This document shows, one piece after another, positions 6,035 to 11,655 of a stretch of DNA of 11,655 nucleotides (its first letter is position 1; each line of letters starts with the position of its first letter). The position numbers were made by a program, and so were the translations under genes. The stretch spans positions 1 to 11,655 of the forward strand of contig CAIWTR010000572.1 in the NCBI GenBank assembly GCA_903915615.1, read 5' to 3'. The notes beneath the pieces are model-generated. The model saw only the letters and a program-made list of their open reading frames with translations, was not told the DNA's origin and searched no databases. Source of the stretch: an uncultured Armatimonadota bacterium (GTDB lineage Bacteria; Armatimonadota; Armatimonadia; Armatimonadales; Armatimonadaceae).

Positions 6035-6532
6035 GTGCCTGTCGTTGAGGTGCTGCAAACGCATCACGACCGGGCTGGGTTTGACTGCGGCAATGCATCC
6101 CTGAATAACTTCCTGCATCACCAAGCTCGGCAAAACATGGACCGAAATGTTGGCGTGACGCATGTTGTCGTTGCGACTGCCGGGGATACAAAGATCCTTG
6201 GTTACTACACGCTGGTTACACGGACCATCGAACGGGTTATCATCCCCGCAAAGGGGTTGCCAAGTGGCCCTGTTGGCGTGGTACTACTTGGAAGGCTAGC
6301 TGTAGACATCGCAGCTCAGCGTCGCGGACTTGGGAAACGGATGCTGTTGCGGGCGATGAAGCAGACGTTGACAGCCTCCATGGATGTCGGGATTTATGCG
6401 CTGGTTGTCAATGCCATCGATGATGCCGCCAAAGAGTGGTATCTCGGGCTCGACTGGGGATTTGAACAGCTTCTGGATGATCCACATCACTTGTACATTG
6501 GTATGAAGACTCTGAAGCAGCTGGAATTTTAG
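6035..6532 (+). CDS. GNAT acetyltransferase toxin, TacT type
   Basis: This 165-aa protein begins at a GTG two bases after the DUF1778 stop, so translation is probably coupled. FDCGNASLNNFL (16-27) is the usual N-terminal signature of these toxins. The acetyl-CoA pyrophosphate loop is QRRGLG at 95-100 after strand LGRLAVD, and EWYLGLDWGF at 134-143 carries the tyrosine (136) that corresponds to the conserved catalytic tyrosine of TacT. TacT-type toxins acetylate the amino group of aminoacyl-tRNAs and so stop translation; which tRNA is affected cannot be told from sequence. All key residues are present, so the toxin looks intact. Confidence 0.93.
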   Translation: MPVVEVLQTHHDRAGFDCGNASLNNFLHHQARQNMDRNVGVTHVVVATAGDTKILGYYTLVTRTIERVIIPAKGLPSGPVGVVLLGRLAVDIAAQRRGLGKRMLLRAMKQTLTASMDVGIYALVVNAIDDAAKEWYLGLDWGFEQLLDDPHHLYIGMKTLKQLEF

Positions 6533-6546
6533 GTTAGAAATGTGCT

Positions 6547-6587
6547 CGACCACGGGAGTGTGTGGCAGCTGTACGGTCCCGTGGTCG
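6547..6587 (+). other. Inverted repeat after the GNAT gene, possible terminator or hairpin element
   Basis: Arms CGACCACGGGA (6547-6557) and TCCCGTGGTCG (6577-6587) are perfect over 11 bp with a 19-nt loop, beginning 14 nt past the GNAT stop. There is no U-run, so it is not a standard intrinsic terminator. It could be a stabilising 3' hairpin or the start of another interspersed element, since ATCGGGCTTTCA at 6653-6664 also occurs in the 195-bp core. Confidence 0.5.
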
Positions 6588-6801
6588 CGGCTCGGCCTTC
6601 AATCCCTTATGGTTTCGCGCGATATCCGCCTTCGGCCGTCACCAAGGCGCCCATCGGGCTTTCATTTCCACAACCAATGGTTGTTGACGGGCGCTGGTGC
6701 TTCCGGCCTGCGGCGAACACCGCGCTTCACATGGTGGGCTGGATATATTCAATGTAGCGTCACTTGGCATGCCAGCCTAGAGGGGTGTCAAATGGTTAGG
6801 C

Positions 6802-9800
6802 CTACTTCCGCAAACGCTCCGCATTTCTTCTCCGCGCATCGGAAAGAACATCTCGCTTAAACTCCACACCAGTCGCGCGTCCGATGGCGGTATAGAAACC
6901 GTAAAGGCCATCATCGAGGGGACCACTTACGACATCCACTGGAAGCTGACCACCGCCGTTACGCTTCTTCAGGTCGGCACCGTGGCTGAGCATATATGCA
7001 AGCGGCTCCTCCCGTCCAAAGAATGCCGCCGAGTGCACCGCAGTTGAGCCCTCATCCCCGGGATTGTTGATCGGCGCACCATGCGCGAGGAGGTTAAGAG
7101 CCAAGCGGTCATCCCCGCGTAGCAGGGCATCCCGGAGGTTGAAATCGCCAGACTTTGCATCCGTGTCGACACGAACCAGAAACTCATTCGAGAACAACCC
7201 CGCTGGGTTTTGCAGCTGAAGCAAATGCCAGCCTTTCGCAGGAAGGGTCTTTAGGGAAATCGCTACGCTTGCAGCGGACACATTTACGCTTGCATCCACC
7301 CGGCGGCCATCCACGTAGACGGTTGCACTTTGCTGGACATTGCGGGCCGCAAGCGTAACCGACAGGTTGCCAGGGTAAAGCAGCGGGAAGACCTGATGGC
7401 CACGTTGGACCTCAATCGGACCCGGTGACCATATCGCAGGCTGGGGACTATCCGCCTGGACACGGGATGCCAAGTAGCTTGTGAAAGTGGCAACACATTT
7501 CCCGGTCTGCGCCAGCTCGGTCAGCTGATTGCGCGTCCACTGCGTCCCGGATGCAGCATCTACATACGCAGAATTCGCAAATGTCAACGCAATCGATTTA
7601 GCTTTTCCGCCAACCACCACCGTACCCATGACCTTGAGGACAGTCGCGCCATCGGATGCGGACGTCTCCATCGCATCCAATAACGCACTCGTTGCCGGTC
7701 CAGCCTTCAATGAAAAATCGCCAAGTGTCAGCTGCCGCGCAAATGTCCCGCTATAGCCCGTGCTTCCTTCGGTGACCATATTCCAAACCGGGTTGAAGCG
7801 CTCACGCCCGCCCCACGACATCCGCCAGATTTCCTCTTCCGGCGCGCCCCGATCTGCGATGTCTTTATAGAAGTCAAACACCACCAAGTTCAGACGGCCT
7901 TGCGGCAAAATCAGCCAGCGGTCGAAGGCGCCGCGCCACGTCGGCGCATCCATTCCCGTTCCCGGAGTATTCGTCGACACCAAATAGGGCATCCGGTGGC
8001 AGTCCCCGCATACATTGGGGCTGGACTTACCCGGGTCGTCATCCCCAAGCACATGAAAGAGCTCAAAGCCACGCAGCGCTCGCTTCGTAACCGTGTTGGT
8101 AAATGGCCGGCGCTGCGCGGGAGGGTAACGAATTGCGAGCAGAAACTCCGCCATCGTGTCCCGCTCAGACTTCGAAAGGTGACCGTCTTTACCTTCATCG
8201 TTTTTGGCGTTGTCGCTGAAATCGCGCATCGTGGATGCAAGCCCTGAGTCAATGAGCTGGCGCGTCGATGTCACCGGCCGGGCAGGATCGCTGTTTGGTT
8301 GTACATCCCGGGCGAGGCTTGCCGAGTTGATGCCGCCGTACGGGTCACCCGGGATGCCATCCCAGTGGAAAGGCATTGTGTCTTGGAGGCCCCGCGTCGG
8401 CATCGTTGACCGGGGCATAATCTGATCACCGCCCCCGACGATTGGGGTATCCAGTACCCAGAGGAGCTGGTCTGTATGGCCATCCGGGTGGCAGCTCGCG
8501 CAGCTAAATGTCCCATTACTGCTCGCTTTTGCGGTGCTGAAAGCTTTGCGTCCGAGCTTGAAGCGATGCGGTGTTGGGTCTGTCAGCGCGATCGTTTTTG
8601 CCGGCGAGAGTTTCCCGGATGCATCCATTTTGCTAATCGAAACCGTGTTGTCTGCGGCATTGAGTGTGTAGGCGATGTTGGATTTCGTGACTGCGATGCC
8701 ATCCGGGGATGCGCCGGTCTGTGTGCGGCTGACCACTTTTCCCGTGGCGGTGTTGAGGGTGAAGAGGGTGTCGGAGCCAGCGGCGACGGCGGCGATGATC
8801 GGGGAATTGGGGAGGGTGACGACGGCGCTTGGCGTTGCGAGCGCGGTCGCGGGCGTCGGCTGTGCGGGGAGAATCGGATCAAGGTCGATATGCCGAATGT
8901 CTGCCTTGGCACCCGTCTTCCCTTGTGTGATAAGCGAAATACGGTTTAGAAATGGCCTGTTTTCAAGCTCTTTGAGGCCGTGCCTTTTCGTGCCTGACTT
9001 GCCATTTGCATCGTTGCGGGCGTCCGTTTGCGCGATGACTATGGTCCCATCGGATGTTACATCAAGGCCATAGAGCAGCGTCCCAATCGTGGATGTCGCA
9101 CTCATTGGCTCTTCATTACTGGTCGAGAAGCAGAAGAGGTCACGGTCGGGGACGGCCGGGTTCTTGACGATGTCGACTTTGTGCCCAATGGACAGCACAT
9201 TGTTGTTCAGAATGCTGTGTTGGTAGGCATCGAAGGTGGCCAGCTCACTCCCAAGCGGCTTGACGCCACCCGAGAGCTGGGTCTGGTTGCCCGACTCGAA
9301 TGCGGTGACGTAGAGCTTGCCATCCCGGACGACGATGTTGCGCGGGTCCTGGGCAGGGATCGGAATGTATTTCGAAATCGCGCGTGTCTTGGTGTCGATA
9401 ACGGCGATTTTGTTTTCTGATGAAAGCGCGACATAGGCTTTTTCGTTGCTTGCGAAGGCGATGCCGCAAGGTTCATCGAAGCGCGTCGAGCCGGTTGCGG
9501 GATCGATGTCCTGAATCGTTGCGATAACAGTGTGGTGAAACGGGTTCCCTGGTTCGATCTTGATGACGCTTATCGTGTCAGAAATGTGGTTCGACACCCA
9601 CAGCTCACGTCCATCCGGGCGAAGCTTGACAGTAACCGGCTCAATCCCAACCGGGATGCGGCTGGTGATGGTCTGTGTTTTCTGGTCGATGACATCGATG
9701 GTCCCCGCGGGCGTGTTTGCGACATAGACCAGTGTGTTTGTGGTTTCGATGGGGTGGATGTGTGGGCTTAGGAACGCAGCGTGACCGGTGGACGAATCTG

Positions 9801-9906
9801 TTTCTGTGAGGCGAGCATCGGCTTTTGTGGGGACGCGGGCTGCGGCGGCGATGAGTGCTGCGGCGAGAGTGGTTGCGATACAGAATGTGATTCGATTGGT
9901 TGTCAT
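6802..9906 (-). CDS. Exported beta-propeller/di-haem cytochrome protein with C-terminal ankyrin repeats
   Basis: This 1034-aa protein starts with a likely Sec signal (ITFCIATTLAAALIAAAA, cleavage perhaps near residue 31). Residues 55-440 carry YVTN-type beta-propeller repeats such as LVYVANTPAGTIDVID and ELWVSNHISDTISVI. Two c-type haem sites follow: CASCH at 469-473 and CGDCH at 633-637, with PFHWDG (512-517) and MDAPTWRGAFDRW nearby, as in cytochrome c peroxidase/MauG-like di-haem proteins. Residues 825-915 look like a beta-sandwich, and 922-1000 read as two ankyrin repeats (ALLRGDDRLALNLLAHGAPI and STAVHSAAFFGREEPLAYML). It probably acts in the periplasm or outside the cell in electron transfer or peroxide reduction; the substrate is not shown. 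The ribosome-binding site is weak (GGA). The gene stands alone, with no maturation genes nearby. Cytochrome plus ankyrin in one chain is the odd feature. Confidence 0.85.
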   Translation of the reverse strand: MTTNRITFCIATTLAAALIAAAARVPTKADARLTETDSSTGHAAFLSPHIHPIETTNTLVYVANTPAGTIDVIDQKTQTITSRIPVGIEPVTVKLRPDGRELWVSNHISDTISVIKIEPGNPFHHTVIATIQDIDPATGSTRFDEPCGIAFASNEKAYVALSSENKIAVIDTKTRAISKYIPIPAQDPRNIVVRDGKLYVTAFESGNQTQLSGGVKPLGSELATFDAYQHSILNNNVLSIGHKVDIVKNPAVPDRDLFCFSTSNEEPMSATSTIGTLLYGLDVTSDGTIVIAQTDARNDANGKSGTKRHGLKELENRPFLNRISLITQGKTGAKADIRHIDLDPILPAQPTPATALATPSAVVTLPNSPIIAAVAAGSDTLFTLNTATGKVVSRTQTGASPDGIAVTKSNIAYTLNAADNTVSISKMDASGKLSPAKTIALTDPTPHRFKLGRKAFSTAKASSNGTFSCASCHPDGHTDQLLWVLDTPIVGGGDQIMPRSTMPTRGLQDTMPFHWDGIPGDPYGGINSASLARDVQPNSDPARPVTSTRQLIDSGLASTMRDFSDNAKNDEGKDGHLSKSERDTMAEFLLAIRYPPAQRRPFTNTVTKRALRGFELFHVLGDDDPGKSSPNVCGDCHRMPYLVSTNTPGTGMDAPTWRGAFDRWLILPQGRLNLVVFDFYKDIADRGAPEEEIWRMSWGGRERFNPVWNMVTEGSTGYSGTFARQLTLGDFSLKAGPATSALLDAMETSASDGATVLKVMGTVVVGGKAKSIALTFANSAYVDAASGTQWTRNQLTELAQTGKCVATFTSYLASRVQADSPQPAIWSPGPIEVQRGHQVFPLLYPGNLSVTLAARNVQQSATVYVDGRRVDASVNVSAASVAISLKTLPAKGWHLLQLQNPAGLFSNEFLVRVDTDAKSGDFNLRDALLRGDDRLALNLLAHGAPINNPGDEGSTAVHSAAFFGREEPLAYMLSHGADLKKRNGGGQLPVDVVSGPLDDGLYGFYTAIGRATGVEFKRDVLSDARRRNAERLRK

Positions 9907-10233
9907 GTTGGTATCCGTGCGACGCTGCCGTGGAACATAATTGACCGATTGGTCAGATTCTATCCATTTGTAGATGTCACGTCAACGGCGGCTGCTCGAC
10001 TTAGGCATTCCGCGATTTTAGAACTAGAGTCTCCGTGCATGAGAGTGAGTCGCGCGACATTGCATCAGCCATCCCGTCACGGTGCGCGAAGCGAATTCCG
10101 CCTCAATCCACCCAAGTCCGAATAGTTCGTGGAACCGGCATCACCACCATTACTGTTTATGCAGTGTGCAAGCGTTGTGGATGTAATCGCGTCATAGCTG
10201 CTTTGACACCAGACTGCTGGAAATGACTGAGGA
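9907..10233. other. Divergent intergenic region between the cytochrome and membrane-protein genes
   Basis: These 327 bp hold the palindrome at 9942-9955. A TTGACA at 10203-10208 has no fitting -10 before the membrane-protein start. A short open frame at 10035-10226 has a cysteine-rich end but no ribosome-binding site or family resemblance, and I do not call it a gene. Confidence 0.5.
9942..9955. promoter_or_regulatory. TetR-like palindrome, TGACC-GATT-GGTCA
   Basis: Perfect 5-bp half-sites TGACC and GGTCA are separated by 4 bp, 36 bp upstream of the cytochrome start on the minus strand. The left half-site also forms a TTGACC box (9941-9946). The form resembles operators of many TetR-family repressors, but no TetR gene is in the window. 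Confidence 0.4.
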
Positions 10234-11322
10234 ATGCAATTGACGTACGCCCGCGCTCGACTGTTTTTGGGGATTACAACCGTTGGCTCGATGGTGACAT
10301 TGTGTATCCTTGCCCTCGCGCTGAGGTTACCGCAGCTGTTCTTTTCGATGTCACCGACCAACATCGCAGATACCGCAAATGGGCTTTTGCTTATCTTTGG
10401 TCTGTACGCCGCGGTCGCATTGCCATTTGACTTCATCGGTGGATATCTGCTTGAGCGTGTATTTCATCGTGATGTTCCGCAGCTTGGAAACTTCGCTTAT
10501 CGCCTTGTGCGTGGCATCCTCGCGCAGGGGTGTGTTTACGTCGCCTGTGGGCTGGCGCTCATCGAGATGCACGTACGGTTCGGAAATGTCGGTGTGATTC
10601 TGATGTTTGTGGCACTGCAGCTGCTCCTTATTACGTGTCAGCTCCCGCTTGCGATGTTTGTCGGTGGTCTTAAGCGCACTCCGGATGGACTGACGGGACA
10701 GGGGCCTTACGGAACGGGTGGGATTACCGGATTTCCGGGCAGCGAAACGGTGGTTTTACCGATGCACTGGAAACCAATCCTTTCAAACAAGCTGCTGAAC
10801 GTGATGGAAAGTCGACGCCGTTACGCGATTGCATCCGGGCTCCGGCGAAACGGTGTGTTACTTGCTTTGGCTTGGAATATCGGTGGTTTTGCGATTTCAG
10901 TTGTGCTTGCTGGCGGGACGGGGAGCGTAGCGAGCTTGCTTTCGACATCGCTTTACTTCTCGTTAACATCGTTTATTGGGCTACTCTTCCTACCAAAACC
11001 ATCCCAGCATGCGGTGTTGCAACTCGATGCCGCCGTTACGAATGATGGAAATCGAGACAACCTTGTGGCCGCGATCCGGGCGCTGGCTGGTATTCAGGAC
11101 GATGAGGAAACACGGCATACAGCGGTGCAGCTTATCTTCCACCCGATCCCGGCTGTTTCGCTCCGCACTGGTATGTCGACAAGTGGTACGCGTCAGTTTG
11201 CCGCATGGAATGCTGCACGTCTGGCTATCTTTTTATCTTGGGCTGGGATGAGTTTTGTGTCCCGTGCCGTGCACTGTAATGTTGGCCGTCCTGATGTGTG
11301 GGTTTTGCTCCCGTGCGATTAG
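10234..11322 (+). CDS. Seven-helix membrane protein of unknown function
   Basis: This 362-aa protein has likely membrane helices at about 10-32, 50-72, 91-112, 118-144, 207-227, 231-253 and 325-345. A soluble loop with GFPGSETVVLPMHWK (166-180) and RRRYAIASGLRRNG follows helix four. A second soluble region (255-322) contains IQDDEETRHTAVQLIFHPIPAV. The C-terminus FVSRAVHCNVGRPDVWVLLPCD is motif-rich and polar and looks conserved, with His347 and Cys348. I have an impression of similar unnamed proteins in Acidobacteriota/Verrucomicrobiota-type genomes but cannot name a family or reaction. The soluble parts loosely suggest a membrane-embedded enzyme, but no known catalytic motif such as HExxH is present. 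GAGG ends one base before the ATG, too close for a normal ribosome-binding site, so the start is uncertain; Met20 is an alternative. Confidence 0.75.
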   Translation: MQLTYARARLFLGITTVGSMVTLCILALALRLPQLFFSMSPTNIADTANGLLLIFGLYAAVALPFDFIGGYLLERVFHRDVPQLGNFAYRLVRGILAQGCVYVACGLALIEMHVRFGNVGVILMFVALQLLLITCQLPLAMFVGGLKRTPDGLTGQGPYGTGGITGFPGSETVVLPMHWKPILSNKLLNVMESRRRYAIASGLRRNGVLLALAWNIGGFAISVVLAGGTGSVASLLSTSLYFSLTSFIGLLFLPKPSQHAVLQLDAAVTNDGNRDNLVAAIRALAGIQDDEETRHTAVQLIFHPIPAVSLRTGMSTSGTRQFAAWNAARLAIFLSWAGMSFVSRAVHCNVGRPDVWVLLPCD

Positions 11323-11390
11323 GAAATGTTTGTTTCGCAAGATGATTCGCTGTTCTGACCGATTTCATTGACTTATTGCATTCAAGTTTC

Positions 11391-11585
11391 TGTGTAGGGG
11401 AGGGCTACCACGCCCTCCCGCGGTAACGACTTGCTTATCGGGCTTTCAACTCGCTCGCGAAGTGGGTGCCTCGCGCTCGTGCCGAAGTCGCCGGTACACA
11501 CTGGCTCCATTTTTGTCCCTTGCGACACTTTCGGCTCCCGGCCCTCGCGTTCAACATCCCACCTCGCATCGCGTTGGGGGGCTGG
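11391..11585 (+). repeat. 195-bp repeat core, copy 3
   Basis: This copy is about 8 kb from the tandem array, 68 bp past the stop of the membrane-protein gene. It again begins TGTGTAGGGG and ends GGCTGG, 195 bp in all and roughly 93% like copy 2. The H2 stem is perfect and its loop is TACCAC. No H1 hairpin precedes it, so H1 need not sit upstream of the core; one follows at 11625. Confidence 0.87.
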
Positions 11586-11624
11586 TCGGTTGGATTGGAT
11601 CTTGGTGGCGACGATGAATTCCGT

Positions 11625-11655
11625 CTAGGGGCGGACCGCCGCGTCCGCCCGCACG
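11625..11655 (+). repeat. H1 hairpin repeat, copy 4 (cut by window end)
   Basis: Arms GGGCGGAC and GTCCGCCC are intact with loop CGCCGC. The element starts 234 bp after the start of core copy 3, against 233 bp for the other cores. The loop differs from other copies while both arms are unchanged. Confidence 0.82.

Noticed and set aside
10035..10226. Small plus-strand open frame ending in a cysteine-rich stretch (CKRCGC), considered as a small zinc protein
   Set aside because: There is no ribosome-binding site, the cysteines do not form paired knuckles, and the frame has no resemblance to a known family.

Overview
The window is bacterial DNA of moderately high GC, roughly in the mid-fifties percent by eye. 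Genes are spaced fairly loosely, and hairpin-forming interspersed repeats fill some of the gaps. I see no rRNA, tRNA or ribosomal-protein marker, so the organism cannot be named. The gene types suggest an environmental, Gram-negative-type, aerobic bacterium with a large genome, such as Acidobacteriota, Verrucomicrobiota, Planctomycetota or Armatimonadota. They include a secreted propeller/di-haem protein with ankyrin repeats, a TerY-type signalling triad, several toxin-antitoxin modules and a seven-helix membrane protein of unknown function. That placement is inference only.

Layout. Positions 1-2267 hold a tightly packed minus-strand operon in the order vWA protein, PP2C phosphatase, protein kinase (kinase C-terminus outside the window). 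This is the TerY-phosphorylation triad: a kinase and an opposing phosphatase that presumably act on the vWA protein or a shared partner. About 1 kb without genes follows (2268-3296). It holds a 315-bp tandem unit built from two kinds of short GC-rich hairpin and a conserved 195-bp core. The core returns, followed by a hairpin cut by the window end, at 11391-11655.

Positions 3129-6532 form an accessory island: an XRE regulator plus Fic protein pair (mobile mystery proteins A and B), a converging AbiEi-type antitoxin with no visible AbiEii toxin partner, and a DUF1778/GNAT (TacA-TacT type) toxin-antitoxin operon with a 17-bp palindromic operator. A direct repeat of about 46 bp lies upstream of both the XRE/Fic operon and the DUF1778/GNAT operon, in the same orientation. 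It therefore brackets the segment carrying XRE/Fic and AbiEi.

Positions 6802-9906 (minus) encode one large exported protein with a beta-propeller, two CXXCH haem sites, a likely beta-sandwich domain and ankyrin repeats. It is divergent from a 362-aa multi-spanning membrane protein (10234-11322), and a TetR-like palindrome lies in the shared intergenic region.

The most promising observations are the two covarying hairpin types at fixed spacing in the interspersed repeat, and the shared direct repeat in front of two unrelated toxin-antitoxin operons.
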